A stretch of 64,000 bases of DNA, taken from assembly GCF_003515775.1 (NCBI RefSeq), contig NZ_QWEI01000001.1, positions 1 to 64,000 on the forward strand, written 5' to 3'. Shown one piece after another: positions 24,557-34,025 of the stretch. This stretch comes from Ureibacillus yapensis (GTDB lineage Bacteria; Bacillota; Bacilli; Bacillales_A; Planococcaceae). The notes under the pieces are model-generated. The model was not told where the DNA came from. It did not search any database and saw nothing but the letters and a program-made list of their open reading frames with translations. Numbering within the stretch: position 1 is the stretch's first letter; each line of letters begins with the position of its first letter. A program made the position numbers and the translations under genes.

Positions 24557-27373
24557 TTATTTCTCATTTTCGTCTACCTGCTTTCTTTCCTCTTCCTTGC
24601 TATTATACCAATGTTCAATCTCCAACACCATATCTTGTAATGGTAGTTTATGAACCGAAATTTGCGGTAAAGCCCTTAAAAACTCCACTCCATATGATTT
24701 TGTTTCAATTCGCCGATCCAATACCACAAATACTCCCTTGTCTTGGGAGGAGCGGATCAGGCGGCCAAAGCCCTGTTTAAAGCGCAAGATCGCCTCGGGC
24801 AGTGACAGTTCCGTAAAGGCATTTATTCCCTGTTGCTGCAAAAGTGCAGACTTGGCTTTAAACGTTGGTTCCTCGGGTGCCGAAAATGGCAGACGAACGA
24901 CCACAACCGTTGATAAACCTTCTCCCGGTACATCTACACCCTCCCAAAAGCTATTTGTTCCAAATAATACTGACTGGCTGAATTTTTGGAAGGATTTTAA
25001 CAAACGCATTCGGCTTCCGTTTGTAATGCCTTGGGCAAAAAGCATATAGTCGAAAAGGAGCTCGCTTTCCTGTATTAACTCAACTGTCTTTCTTAGCATT
25101 TCCTGAGAAGTAAATAAGACAAAACATCGTCCTTTTGTCGCTCTTACAACTTGCGTGATGGCCAATGCAACGGACTCCACATAATCCGTTTGGGAGACCC
25201 CTTGGATATCCGGCATATCATTGACGATAAATGCTTTCGCTCCTTGATAATACTCTTTTGGCGCCTGAAGCATTTCCATCGGCACCTGCGCTGGGATGCC
25301 CAGTTGATTGGCAACAAAACGTTCATTATTTGGTACAGACAATGTGCCTGAAGTCCAGATTACGGCTGCTTGTTCTCGGAAAGGTTGGAGAAGTTGCTCG
25401 ATAGCAGTCTTTATTCGAATCGGTTTCTTTAAAATTCGAATGCTGCCTGGCACGTTTCTTACGTCGATTTCGACCCAGGTTGTATAATCTTCGCGAACAT
25501 TCAAGAAGATTTCATCCCATTCATTCACTTTCACCTTAAATTGCCGAATCCAATAGTCCCATTGTTCCACGATTAAAAGATGTTGTGGCGCAATTTGTTC
25601 GATATCTTTTTTAAACTGGGAGGACATTTGTTCCGCTAGGTCGATCCAGTTTTGCATGGCTTTAGAGAAGTCAACGATCAGATCATGGTTTAATGCGATT
25701 TCCTGAAGAAAAACTGTCCGTTTTGAATTGGCTTTGGATTGGGCTGAAATTTGCTTCATTTGTTGAACGATCATTTGCATGGTTTGATCAAACAGACCAG
25801 TTAATTGATTAAAGATTTTCTCCAATTGATGGAAGTAGGATAAGGGAACCCGGTGTTTTTTTAAAGCAATTTTTTGAAAAGTCGCAAATAGTTCCTCATC
25901 GCTCGCCATTCCGATTCGGCCAAAAATATATTTCCAATTGGTAAAGGTAAAAACTGCCTGATTCTGCTGGACCGCAGCCTGAATGAACTGATGCGCTTCA
26001 TCAATAATCAAGCCATCGATTTTTTCAAAGATGGGTTCATGTCGTGCAAGGTCGGCAAGAAGCATGGAGTGATTTGTTATGATCAAATCAGCTTCTTCGC
26101 TCTCTCTTATCGCCTTATCATAAAAATCAAACGGATGGTTTTCTCCAGTGTACTCCCCATTTTTTCGGATTTTATCAATAAACAATTGTCCTCCGCCCGA
26201 ACTATTAAGCTCGGACAAATCTCCCGTTTCCGTTTTGGATAACCAGACAAGTACCTGAAGGACAATTAACGTTTCATCGTAAGATAATTCCTGATTTTTT
26301 AAGATTTGTTCAAAAAGCACCACATCAATATAATTTTTCTTTCCTTTTAGCAAGGCAACCTTGATCGGACGGCCAATCATTTCCTCTACTTTTGGAATTT
26401 CGTTCAGCAAAAGCTGTTCCAGTAAATGAGTAGTGTACGTACTGATACAAACTTTGCGATTTTTTTGTTTTGCATAAATGATGGAAGGCGTTAAATAGCC
26501 GATTGTTTTTCCAATTCCCGTAGACGCTTCGATCAGTACTTCCGTTTTTTGGTTTAGATGCTCCCAAATGGTATCCATCATTTCAAACTGTTTGGGACGT
26601 TCTTCAAAGCCAGGAATCGCTTTTTTAAACATTGCTATTTTATCGGAACTCGCAACAGGATAAGCGATCTGATCCTGCACGGTTCTTTTTGATGCGTGAC
26701 TCTTCTTTAAAGCTAATTTGTTATAATAAACGACGGATTGATCGTTGGAAACGGAATTTCGTTTGATTTGCAATGCATCAAATAATAAATGCGCTATATT
26801 TGTTTTAAGACGGAAAGATTTCTTATGCATGATTTCCAATGTTTCAAGCGGAAGCTTCAGCAGTTCTTCCCAGCACCTTTTCAACAGCAGTGCACAGGCC
26901 AGTGCATCATCATCTGCACGATGGGCATTATCCAGAGGGATATTCAATTCCGCAGCCAAATCGCCCAGTTTATAACTCAAGGCAGATGGAAATAGAATTT
27001 TTGCTAATTCCACGGTATCTATTTTTTTCCCTTTCCAAACAGGCATACCCACACGCTTGAATTCCCCCTGCAAGAACGATAGATCAAAATCCGTATTATG
27101 CGCTACAAAAATTGCATCCTGCAAAAGTTCATAGATAGTTTCAGCGTAATCCTCAAATGGAAGAGCATCCTGAACATCGGCATCTGTAATATTCGTCAAA
27201 TCTTGAATAAAGAGCGGGATTGGTTTCCCCGGTTGAATGAATGATGTAAAAGTCTTTGTAATACACCAATCTTTCATGAGGACAATTGCGATTTGAATCA
27301 TGCGATCTCCATTTGCTTGAGAATGACCGGTCGTTTCAATATCAACAATTGCATATTCTCTACTTTCCATCAT
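24557..27373 (-). CDS. dinG: DinG, 3'-5' exonuclease-helicase fusion
   Basis: About 938 residues. An N-terminal DEDDh exonuclease (VDIETTGHSQANGDR, AHNTDFDLSFLQ, HRADDDALA; ~1-170) is fused to an XPD-like helicase with Walker A EASTGIGKT, DEAHQF and FGRLIRSSQD. The iron-sulfur cysteines of E. coli DinG and of ypvA are not evident, as is usual for the Bacillus nuclease form. The best start is ATG at 27373 or 27370; the ribosome binding site (GTGAG) is weak. It is first in dinG-ypmB-aspB. Confidence 0.92.
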   Translation of the reverse strand: MMESREYAIVDIETTGHSQANGDRMIQIAIVLMKDWCITKTFTSFIQPGKPIPLFIQDLTNITDADVQDALPFEDYAETIYELLQDAIFVAHNTDFDLSFLQGEFKRVGMPVWKGKKIDTVELAKILFPSALSYKLGDLAAELNIPLDNAHRADDDALACALLLKRCWEELLKLPLETLEIMHKKSFRLKTNIAHLLFDALQIKRNSVSNDQSVVYYNKLALKKSHASKRTVQDQIAYPVASSDKIAMFKKAIPGFEERPKQFEMMDTIWEHLNQKTEVLIEASTGIGKTIGYLTPSIIYAKQKNRKVCISTYTTHLLEQLLLNEIPKVEEMIGRPIKVALLKGKKNYIDVVLFEQILKNQELSYDETLIVLQVLVWLSKTETGDLSELNSSGGGQLFIDKIRKNGEYTGENHPFDFYDKAIRESEEADLIITNHSMLLADLARHEPIFEKIDGLIIDEAHQFIQAAVQQNQAVFTFTNWKYIFGRIGMASDEELFATFQKIALKKHRVPLSYFHQLEKIFNQLTGLFDQTMQMIVQQMKQISAQSKANSKRTVFLQEIALNHDLIVDFSKAMQNWIDLAEQMSSQFKKDIEQIAPQHLLIVEQWDYWIRQFKVKVNEWDEIFLNVREDYTTWVEIDVRNVPGSIRILKKPIRIKTAIEQLLQPFREQAAVIWTSGTLSVPNNERFVANQLGIPAQVPMEMLQAPKEYYQGAKAFIVNDMPDIQGVSQTDYVESVALAITQVVRATKGRCFVLFTSQEMLRKTVELIQESELLFDYMLFAQGITNGSRMRLLKSFQKFSQSVLFGTNSFWEGVDVPGEGLSTVVVVRLPFSAPEEPTFKAKSALLQQQGINAFTELSLPEAILRFKQGFGRLIRSSQDKGVFVVLDRRIETKSYGVEFLRALPQISVHKLPLQDMVLEIEHWYNSKEEERKQVDENEK

Positions 27374-27600
27374 ATTTCTCAACTCACAATTTTAAAGATA
27401 TTTCACAAGGACGTTAACTTAATTTAAGTCCATTTAGATAAGCGAATTTTATCATATAAATGAGAGCTAGGTCATGTTAGGACCATGGAAATTAGGGAAG
27501 ATACTTTAGACAATGGCTAAACGATACAATATTAGCATTGAAACAATTTAGAAGGAATTATTGATTGAGATATAAATTAATGAAGGAGAGATACATTCAT

Positions 27601-28509
27601 ATGGTGAAGGACTATCCAGTTTACCCTTATCTTGACGTTAAGAAAAAAGTTGTGGAGCAGCCGATTGCTTTTCCGCCACAGCATCAACAACAGACACCGG
27701 GATTCGAATGGGCAATGGATCCAAGGCCGATATTTGATTATGAAGGATTTAAAGGCAGTGAAAAATTAAAAGGAAAAGCGGCACTCATCACTGGTGGAGA
27801 TAGTGGAATTGGACGTGCAGTGGCAGTTGCTTACGCCAAAGAAGGTGCCGATTTGACAATTGTTTATCTAAATGAGGACCAGGATGCAAAAGAGACAAAG
27901 CAATATGTAGAGCAATTTGATGTTAATTGTTTACTTATAGAGGGGGACTTGCGGAACCCAACAGTTTCTGAATTTGCTGTGGCTCAAACAATTAAAAATT
28001 ATGGCCGTTTGGATATTGTGGTAAATAATGCCTCGGTCCAGCCATTCACAAAAGATATTCTGGACATATCCAATGAGCAGCTTGAGGACACGTTTCGAAC
28101 AAACGTTTTTCCGCTTTTCTACATGACAAAAGCTTCTCTTCCCTACCTGAAACAAGGGGGTTCAATCATTAATACCACTTCAAGAGTTGCCTATGAAGGA
28201 GATAAAAACGTCATCGACTATTCCGCAACAAAAGGTGCTGTCGTTTCCTTCACACGTTCCATGGCATTATCACTTGCAGACAAAGGAATACGCGTCAATG
28301 CTGTTGCTCCGGGTCCGGCATGGACACCACTTACTGTGAGTACCTATTCGGCAGAACATGTTTCTACACTTGGTACAGACATTCCGATGGGACGTGCCGC
28401 GCAACCCTTTGAAATTGCACCTCCATTTGTATATCTTGCAACAAACGAGTCGCTGTACGTAACAGGACAAGTTCTACATGTAAACGGTGGGAAAATACGC
28501 TATTCATAA
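27601..28509 (+). CDS. Short-chain dehydrogenase/reductase, stress-protein-39-like
   Basis: 302 residues. An N-terminal extension rich in Pro/Gln precedes a Rossmann SDR domain with TGGDSGIGRA (cofactor loop), NNAS, the catalytic Ser in NTTSRVAYEG and YSATKGA (Tyr-x3-Lys). The long N-terminus resembles the general-stress SDR group (YdaD/YhdF-like) of Bacillus; the substrate is unknown. The ATG at 27601 follows GAAGGAG. A weak sigma-B-like GTTAGG-13-GGGAAG lies at 27476-27500. The gene interrupts the usual dinG-panD neighbourhood and is followed by repeat DNA, which suggests insertion. Confidence 0.85.
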   Translation: MVKDYPVYPYLDVKKKVVEQPIAFPPQHQQQTPGFEWAMDPRPIFDYEGFKGSEKLKGKAALITGGDSGIGRAVAVAYAKEGADLTIVYLNEDQDAKETKQYVEQFDVNCLLIEGDLRNPTVSEFAVAQTIKNYGRLDIVVNNASVQPFTKDILDISNEQLEDTFRTNVFPLFYMTKASLPYLKQGGSIINTTSRVAYEGDKNVIDYSATKGAVVSFTRSMALSLADKGIRVNAVAPGPAWTPLTVSTYSAEHVSTLGTDIPMGRAAQPFEIAPPFVYLATNESLYVTGQVLHVNGGKIRYS

Positions 28510-28529
28510 AAAAGACGAGGCGAATCGTT

Positions 28530-28561
28530 CAGCTCCGCGTCGACGAAAACCCAACGTCCTG
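28530..28561 (-). repeat. Truncated copy of the GC-rich dispersed repeat
   Basis: The block CCGCGTCGACGAAA followed by CCAACGTCCTG (28535-28561) matches the 3' part of the full-length repeat at 28828-29009 read from the opposite strand. Only this part is recognisable, so it is a fragment inverted relative to its neighbour. Confidence 0.6.
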
Positions 28562-28651
28562 CTCCTGCGATTACTCGTCGCAAAATGCTTTTGCTGCAGA
28601 TGTTTTTTTCGCGAAAGCGATATGTAAATGCAAAGCAAAGATTGTACTAAA

Positions 28652-28691
28652 AAAAGGCAAAATAAAAGAGCAGGGGCTCATCTCCCTGCTC
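28652..28691 (-). terminator. Terminator of panBCD, distal
   Basis: GAGCAGGG (28668-28675) pairs with CCCTGCTC (28684-28691). On the minus strand the stem is followed by TTTTATTTTGCC and a further T run. Confidence 0.8.
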
Positions 28692-28692
28692 A

Positions 28693-28737
28693 CAAAAACA
28701 AAGTACTCCGACAAATCCGTGTCGTAATGAGTACTTT
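28693..28737 (-). terminator. Terminator of panBCD, proximal
   Basis: AAAGTACTC (28700-28708) pairs with GAGTACTTT (28729-28737) with a nested CGACA/TGTCG stem inside. The minus strand continues with TTTGTTTTTG, making a tandem terminator pair. Confidence 0.65.
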
Positions 28738-28827
28738 GGTTGTAAAGTATAAACTTTACTTGGTTTGGCACCGAAAATTATTATAACAAAAATATTTCAT
28801 AATAGCAATAGTGTTTTGGAATTTGAA

Positions 28828-29009
28828 CAGTGTCTAGCTCCAGCGCCCAGCCCCTCGAGGCGCGGTCTGTCCTCGGTCGAAAGCTGGAAAGACACTTTCG
28901 ATTCGGGCCCTCCAGCGCTTGAGGCTCATACGATGTGAGTCATGTCGACGATGCAACAGGACGTTGCGCTTTCGTCGACGCGGGGCTAAGCAGGGCGCTT
29001 GCGCTTTTC
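28828..29009 (+). repeat. GC-rich dispersed repeat, copy A
   Basis: It begins CAGTGTCTAGCTCCAGCGCC, contains CGCGGTCTGTCCTCGGTCGAAAG, and ends GGGCGCTTGCGCTTTTCT, which touches the panD stop codon. It is much richer in GC than the flanks, with internal palindromes (for example GTCGACGATGCAA against TTGCGCTTTCGTCGAC). Copies B (59239-59469) and C (63171-63415) share the same start, middle and end blocks. No ORF is supported. Confidence 0.8.
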
Positions 29010-29393
29010 TTATAGAACCGTAGCTTCGGGTTCGTACGAAATCAGCTCTTTTACCCTGTTTTGTTCGCCCATGATGGCTACTGTTGGCTTATGATCTTTT
29101 GCTTCTTCGTTGGATACATACACATAGGAGATGACGATCACGATATCTCCCTTTTGGACAAGACGCGCTGCCGCGCCATTTACACAGATAACCCCGCTCC
29201 CGCGCTCTCCGGCAATGATATACGTTTCAAAGCGGGCACCGTTATTATTGTTGACCACATGCACTTTTTCATTTGGCAGCATTCCCACAGCATCCAGCAA
29301 ATCTTCATCAATCGTGATGGACCCAACATAATTTAAATCTGCTTGTGTTACTTGTGCACGATGGATTTTGCTATTCATCATCATTCTAAACAT
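29010..29393 (-). CDS. panD: Aspartate 1-decarboxylase
   Basis: 127 residues. The self-cleavage site is Gly24-Ser25 (YVGSITID), which yields the pyruvoyl cofactor. The tail has the [10 protein letters not shown] segment typical of the family. It makes beta-alanine for pantothenate. The start overlaps the panC end by 8 nt. The stop codon directly abuts repeat copy A. Confidence 0.96.
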   Translation of the reverse strand: MFRMMMNSKIHRAQVTQADLNYVGSITIDEDLLDAVGMLPNEKVHVVNNNNGARFETYIIAGERGSGVICVNGAAARLVQKGDIVIVISYVYVSNEEAKDHKPTVAIMGEQNRVKELISYEPEATVL

Positions 29394-30249
29394 TGGCTGT
29401 TTCTCCTTTTAAAGAAAAGATAATATTATCAATTAATCTCGTTTTTCCAATATAGACTGCAGCGGCCAGCAGAAAATGCTCCGTTTCCTCAGTCACCGCC
29501 TGCAAATCCGGATAAGAGTAGATTTCCAAATAATCAATGTTCCCGTCCGTCTTGGACAAAATATGCGCTGAAGCGATTTCAACTGCGCCTTTCACATCAC
29601 CTTTGCTCAAAAACTCTTCTTTTGCTAAAAGCAATGCTTCAAATATGGCAGGTGCATTCGCGCGTTCTTGTTCACTTAAGTAAACATTGCGGGAAGATTT
29701 GGCCAACCCGTCTTCTTCCCGAACAATCGGCACTGTCCGGACCTCCAGGGGAAAATTAAAGTCTCTTACAAGCGTCTGTATCAGCGCTACTTGCTGTGCA
29801 TCCTTTTGGCCAAAGTAAGCCCGGTCTGGTTCAACCAAATGGAAAAGCTTTGCCACTACTTGCAGGACGCCATCAAAATGTCCAGGTCTGGACGCGCCGC
29901 ACAAAATCTCTGATTGTCGTCCAGCTACAATCTTGATGCCGCCGTTCGATGGATACATTTCCTTAACGGACGGCGCAAAAATGAAATCTACACCAACGGA
30001 CTCGGCAAGACGTGTATCTCTCTCCAAATCTCTAGGGTAGGAGTCAAAATCTTCATTTGGCCCGAATTGTGTAGGATTAACGAATATACTCATCACGACC
30101 AATTCATTTTCCTTGCGGGCCGCATTAGCTAAAGTTAAATGCCCTTCATGCAGATAGCCCATCGTTGGCACGAAACCAATGGACTTTCCAGCTGCTTTTT
30201 CTTCTTTGACGATCGATTTTAATTCGGCAATGGTTTCGATAACCCTCAT
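29386..30249 (-). CDS. panC: Pantothenate synthetase
   Basis: 287 residues, a nucleotidyltransferase-fold enzyme with the HIGH-type motif in [24 protein letters not shown] and YFGQKDAQQ. It condenses pantoate with beta-alanine using ATP. It overlaps panB by 1 nt and panD by 8 nt, so the three genes form a tightly coupled operon. Confidence 0.96.
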   Translation of the reverse strand: MRVIETIAELKSIVKEEKAAGKSIGFVPTMGYLHEGHLTLANAARKENELVVMSIFVNPTQFGPNEDFDSYPRDLERDTRLAESVGVDFIFAPSVKEMYPSNGGIKIVAGRQSEILCGASRPGHFDGVLQVVAKLFHLVEPDRAYFGQKDAQQVALIQTLVRDFNFPLEVRTVPIVREEDGLAKSSRNVYLSEQERANAPAIFEALLLAKEEFLSKGDVKGAVEIASAHILSKTDGNIDYLEIYSYPDLQAVTEETEHFLLAAAVYIGKTRLIDNIIFSLKGETANV

Positions 30250-31088
30250 TATTTTACGCCTCCATAAACCCTGGTTAATTCTTCGTCCTTCATCGTGAAA
30301 CTATGTTTTAATGTTGGAAACGAATTGTCTTTTACTGCTGCTGTATAGTTGCTGATGCCGCGTTCAATTTCTTCACCGACAAAGGCAAAACTTTCTACAA
30401 ACTTAGGAATATGGTGCCCGCCAAAGGTCAATAAATCATGAAAAACAAGAACTTGCCCATCTGCAGAAGGGCCTGCTCCGATTCCAATTGTCGGAATGGC
30501 CAATTCTTTCGTAACGGCTTCCGTTAGCTGGTGCGGAATGCATTCAAGTACCACTGCACAAGCCCCCGCTTCTTCACATTCTTTGGCTTCCTTAATTAAC
30601 CGCATTGCTTGTTCTGCTGTTTTGCCTTGCACTTTATATCCACCCAAAACGTTTGCCAACTGTGGTTGGAGACCTAAGTGGGCAACCACCGGAATTCCCG
30701 TATTGGTTAATTTTTCAATGGCTTTTGCAACATCTCCGGCACCTTCAAGCTTTAACGCATCGGCTCCCGTCTCCTGCATCATCTTTACAGCAGTCTTCAA
30801 CGTATCATTCAAATCACCATGGTAAGAGCCAAAAGGCATATCAACCACCATAAACGTTTCCTTTGCCCCGCGCCGTACCGCTTTTGCATGATGAATCATA
30901 TCGTCTACCGTCACCGGTAAAGTAGAATCATAGCCAAGAACGACCATGCCCAGCGAATCACCGACTAAAATCATATCCACACCGGCTTGTTCGGAAAATT
31001 TTGCAGCTGGATAATCATACGCAGTAATCATGGCTATTTTTTCGCCTTGGTTTTTCATTTTTAAAAAATCACTCGTACTTTTCACCAT
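30249..31088 (-). CDS. panB: 3-methyl-2-oxobutanoate hydroxymethyltransferase
   Basis: 279 residues, TIM-barrel family. Family blocks seen are [39 protein letters not shown] and [14 protein letters not shown]. It makes ketopantoate with methylene-tetrahydrofolate, the first step to pantothenate and CoA. AAAGGAGGAG precedes the ATG. It is first in panBCD and is preceded by a terminator-bearing leader (31129-31417). Confidence 0.96.
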   Translation of the reverse strand: MVKSTSDFLKMKNQGEKIAMITAYDYPAAKFSEQAGVDMILVGDSLGMVVLGYDSTLPVTVDDMIHHAKAVRRGAKETFMVVDMPFGSYHGDLNDTLKTAVKMMQETGADALKLEGAGDVAKAIEKLTNTGIPVVAHLGLQPQLANVLGGYKVQGKTAEQAMRLIKEAKECEEAGACAVVLECIPHQLTEAVTKELAIPTIGIGAGPSADGQVLVFHDLLTFGGHHIPKFVESFAFVGEEIERGISNYTAAVKDNSFPTLKHSFTMKDEELTRVYGGVK

Positions 31089-31128
31089 TTTCTCCTCCTT
31101 TTATTAAGAAGAAAACAATCGAAAAACG

Positions 31129-31165
31129 ATAAAAATCCTCCTATCTAAAAATAGACAGAAGGATT
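31129..31165 (-). terminator. Leader terminator (attenuator) of panB
   Basis: A 14-bp stem (31134-31147 with 31152-31165, two wobbles, 4-nt loop) is followed on the minus strand by TTTTT. It lies 40 nt upstream of panB and far from the previous gene, which has its own terminator, so it most likely controls read-through into panBCD. Confidence 0.8.
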
Positions 31166-31417
31166 GCGTTTAACGAATCACATAGAATGCGCATAGGTGT
31201 ATTTGCGACTGACAAAAGCTTTCATCCTAGCTTTGTACATGTTGCAAGCTTTCAGGCATCAAGCAATTGTGACTACGCTAATGCTTTCGTCACAAGCTTT
31301 TTGCTGATTAAAGTAGATTGCGCATTTTGTTTTCTTCCGTCCCTGTCATATACGATCAAGGCAGATCTTTTTTAGTAGCATTGTAGAAAGGTACAGTTCA
31401 GTAATGATACTGTCCAT
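31166..31417 (-). ncRNA. Structured panB leader RNA, candidate pan motif
   Basis: A transcript from the promoter at 31424-31452 would carry about 250 nt before the attenuator. AATGCGCA/TGCGCATT arms (31319-31326 with 31186-31193) enclose a hairpin TTGTGAC/GTCACAA (31267-31295) and a stem AGCTTG/CAAAGCT with a bulged A. The motif GAAAGC recurs three times. A conserved pan RNA motif with bulged adenosines is known upstream of panB genes in Firmicutes; assignment to it is inference. Confidence 0.5.
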
Positions 31418-31423
31418 ACCGCT

Positions 31424-31452
31424 ACTATAACAATTTTGGAAGAAAACGTACA
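31424..31452 (-). promoter_or_regulatory. Likely promoter of the panBCD leader
   Basis: Minus strand extended -10 TGTTATAGT (TATAGT at 31424-31429) with a poor -35 (TGTACG) 17 nt upstream. Confidence 0.45.
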
Positions 31453-31514
31453 TATAAATTTTAAAAGAAAATATTTTTTAAGAACTTTCAGCTTTTTTCA
31501 TAGAATCAATCATA

Positions 31515-31667
31515 TTACTTTTGGATTGTCATCTCTTTTTCTGTTTGGGCAGGAGTGGATGGATTGGAGGATGACCGCACTTTTCCGCACCGCACACAAC
31601 AATCTGTAAAATAACTGTACTTATGATAGCCAAGCATACGACAAACAAATGATTTCACTACTTTCAC
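31515..31667 (-). CDS. Small zinc-ribbon-like protein (50 residues)
   Basis: GTG start at 31667 with GAGGAG 10 nt upstream, TAA stop at 31515. The product has CRMLGYHKY near residue 9 and CCVRCGK at 23-29. The arrangement Cys, LGxH, CxRCG resembles the small DUF1660-type zinc-ribbon proteins; it then ends in a Ser/Thr-rich tail. It lies alone between the birA terminator and the panB leader. Function unknown; the similarity is by eye only, and chance is possible at this length. Confidence 0.5.
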   Translation of the reverse strand: MKVVKSFVCRMLGYHKYSYFTDCCVRCGKVRSSSNPSTPAQTEKEMTIQK

Positions 31668-31792
31668 AGGGCTTAGTCTCCTCTTGTAATATTTTATTTA
31701 AAACTTTGCAACCTTAAACAGAAAAGGTTTCATTTGGAAAAAATTACCTCGCTAAATAATCTATATGCCATTTTTCGTGACTATATAACCAA

Positions 31793-31830
31793 AAGCAAAA
31801 AGACTTCTTTTCACCTACGAAAAGAAGTCT
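31793..31830 (-). terminator. Terminator of birA
   Basis: AGACTTCTTTTC (31801-31812) pairs with GAAAAGAAGTCT (31819-31830), 12 bp perfect, followed on the minus strand by TTTTTGCTTTTGG. Confidence 0.85.
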
Positions 31831-31879
31831 CCTATCAAAATAGTTATTTAATTGTATATGGGTGAGAAGATTATTTTGG

Positions 31880-32863
31880 TTATTTCAATTCAATATCTGC
31901 AGAGTAAATCTGCTTGATATCGCCATTGCCTAGTTGGATTTCCAATACGCCGCCTTCCGTGATGCCGATTGCTTTTCCTTCGATCACTTCCGTTAACGTA
32001 GTAGCTTTTATACTTTTGCCAATCGTTCCTGAAGCTTCTTCCCATAATTTCTTGATAGGACTGAAACCTTCCGAAACATATTGATCGCAATAGTGCTCTA
32101 AATTGTTTAGAATTTCCGCTACCAGTTCTGCACGATTTAGTTGGCCTTCCTCTTCTATACTTAATGACGTTGCAATGGAATGAAGTTCTTCCGGGAAATC
32201 TTTGCGTTGTTGATTCACATTAATCCCAATTCCAATCAGCAGCGCCTGCACTCGATCGACTTCTGCTATCATTTCAGTCAAGATGCCCGTACATTTTCGT
32301 CCATTAATCAAAATATCGTTCGGCCATTTGATTGTCGGGGTAAAATTTTTGCATTGAGACTTGATGGCATTCACGATGGCAACGGCAGCCACCAATGTAA
32401 ATTGAGGTGCTTGGTGCGGCAAAACATCCGGCTTAATAATGACCGTCATCCATATTCCTTTTCCCTTTGTGGACTCCCAAGGGCGGCTCATACGTCCCTT
32501 TCCTCTTATCTGGCTTTCCGCAATAACGACTGTGCCGTCCATTGCGCCATTTTGAGCTAACTCATGAGCAATGATTTGTGTGGAGTCGCACTCCTCCAAA
32601 TAGTGAATCGTGTGTCCGAAACGATTTGTAGATAAAAAGGATGCAATACTTGCTGCATCCACTTTGTCCAGTTTATTAGTTAAGAGATATCCTTTTTTCT
32701 TCAATGTTTCAAAAGTATATCCTTCTTCTTGCAAGGTCTGTAAGTGTTTCCATACAGCAGTGCGGGAGATGCCCAATTCTTCTGCCAGCGCCTGGCCTGA
32801 AATCGGTTCTCCGGGAGCTTGAAGAAAACGCTTTAATATTCTATCTTTCATTGATAAAGTCAT
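31880..32863 (-). CDS. birA: Bifunctional biotin-[acetyl-CoA-carboxylase] ligase and repressor
   Basis: 327 residues. An N-terminal helix-turn-helix (ISGQALAEELGISRTAVWKHLQTL, ~18-41) precedes the biotin ligase core with RGKGRMSRPWES, KWPNDILINGRKCTGIL and a C-terminal SH3-like end. It activates biotin and attaches it to carboxylase carrier protein, and represses biotin genes. Its start lies 23 nt inside the end of cca; the ribosome binding site is weak, so it is probably translated by coupling. Confidence 0.94.
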   Translation of the reverse strand: MTLSMKDRILKRFLQAPGEPISGQALAEELGISRTAVWKHLQTLQEEGYTFETLKKKGYLLTNKLDKVDAASIASFLSTNRFGHTIHYLEECDSTQIIAHELAQNGAMDGTVVIAESQIRGKGRMSRPWESTKGKGIWMTVIIKPDVLPHQAPQFTLVAAVAIVNAIKSQCKNFTPTIKWPNDILINGRKCTGILTEMIAEVDRVQALLIGIGINVNQQRKDFPEELHSIATSLSIEEEGQLNRAELVAEILNNLEHYCDQYVSEGFSPIKKLWEEASGTIGKSIKATTLTEVIEGKAIGITEGGVLEIQLGNGDIKQIYSADIELK

Positions 32864-34025
32864 TTAAGAACCATTCCTTCAAATTTTCTGCGTTATTTTC
32901 TGTATATCCATGCAATACTGCGATGATTGCGGCGTCAAGAGCCACTTTAATCCATGGTCCTTTCTTTCGCGATGTCCAGGCGATTAAATCATTTCCGTTA
33001 ATCGCCAGCTGATCGCGCGATTGAATAGGCAAGGAGTTTTTCACTTTCTGGATGGACTCTTTGGCGAAAGGAACATCTAGGTTTTGCCAGATTGCAAAAT
33101 CATATGCAGTCTCAAGAACATCCAAATTTGTTGAAAAATAATCCATTGCCGTCCATTTTGACTGCAATGCATCATAAGCATTCAACACGTCACGGATAAA
33201 CGTTTTTTCCTTTCTGGAAAAATGATAAAAATCGGCAATCTTTTGAAAGTCCTGTCGGTTAAGCAAACATAAATAAGCCCATCCCACCTCTGGTTTTGCT
33301 GTTTTAAATTGTTTCCACTGATTAATCTGTTCCGGGAAATTCCCCACTAGGTAACGCGCCAACCTGCTATCGATCAGCAATCTTAGACCATTATAAACAT
33401 AGTCGCTTTTCCACATTTTCGCCATTTCCATTGCTATTCGTTCGTTCGCGATAAAATCAATCAAATCGCTATCAACCTTAATGGCCTCGAGGGTTTTCTG
33501 TTCAATCGAAAAGCCTAATTGCGCACTGAAACGAATCGCTCTTAACATACGAAGCGCATCCTCGCGAAAACGTACAGTGGCATTTCCTACCGCACGAATG
33601 ACTTTTTGTTCAATATCCTGTTTTCCGCCAAACAAGTCAATGATGGTCCCATCTTTTTTTATGGCCATGGCATTGATGGTAAAGTCCCGTCTTTCCAAAT
33701 CTTGTTCAAGGCTGCGAACAAAAGTTACTTCTTCCGGTCTGCGATAATCAGTATATGTACCTTCCGTTCGATAAGTGGTTACTTCGATCGGTTCTCCTTC
33801 ATCGAGCACTAGAATGGTGCCATGTTCAATGCCCACATCGACCGTGGCTGAAAATATTTGTTTTACCTCGGAAGGCAATGCACTCGTTGCAACATCCACA
33901 TCATTGACTGTCCGATCCAGAAGAAAGTCTCGAACAGCACCACCTACAATCACCGCTTCAAAACCAGCTCTTTCTATTTTGTCAATGACGCGCAATGCAA
34001 CGCGCCATTCCTCGTTCACATTCAT
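32841..34025 (-). CDS. cca: CCA-adding tRNA nucleotidyltransferase
   Basis: 394 residues, class II nucleotidyltransferase. [20 protein letters not shown] holds the GG and DxD catalytic motifs, [11 protein letters not shown] the nucleotide-recognition strand, and [18 protein letters not shown] the EDxxR motif. It adds or repairs the CCA end of tRNAs. It overlaps bshA by 4 nt upstream and birA by 23 nt downstream. Confidence 0.95.
   Translation of the reverse strand: MNVNEEWRVALRVIDKIERAGFEAVIVGGAVRDFLLDRTVNDVDVATSALPSEVKQIFSATVDVGIEHGTILVLDEGEPIEVTTYRTEGTYTDYRRPEEVTFVRSLEQDLERRDFTINAMAIKKDGTIIDLFGGKQDIEQKVIRAVGNATVRFREDALRMLRAIRFSAQLGFSIEQKTLEAIKVDSDLIDFIANERIAMEMAKMWKSDYVYNGLRLLIDSRLARYLVGNFPEQINQWKQFKTAKPEVGWAYLCLLNRQDFQKIADFYHFSRKEKTFIRDVLNAYDALQSKWTAMDYFSTNLDVLETAYDFAIWQNLDVPFAKESIQKVKNSLPIQSRDQLAINGNDLIAWTSRKKGPWIKVALDAAIIAVLHGYTENNAENLKEWFLNDFINER

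Noticed and set aside
28571-28771. 66-codon minus-strand ORF
   Set aside because: It covers the two panBCD terminators and repeat DNA; no ribosome binding site.
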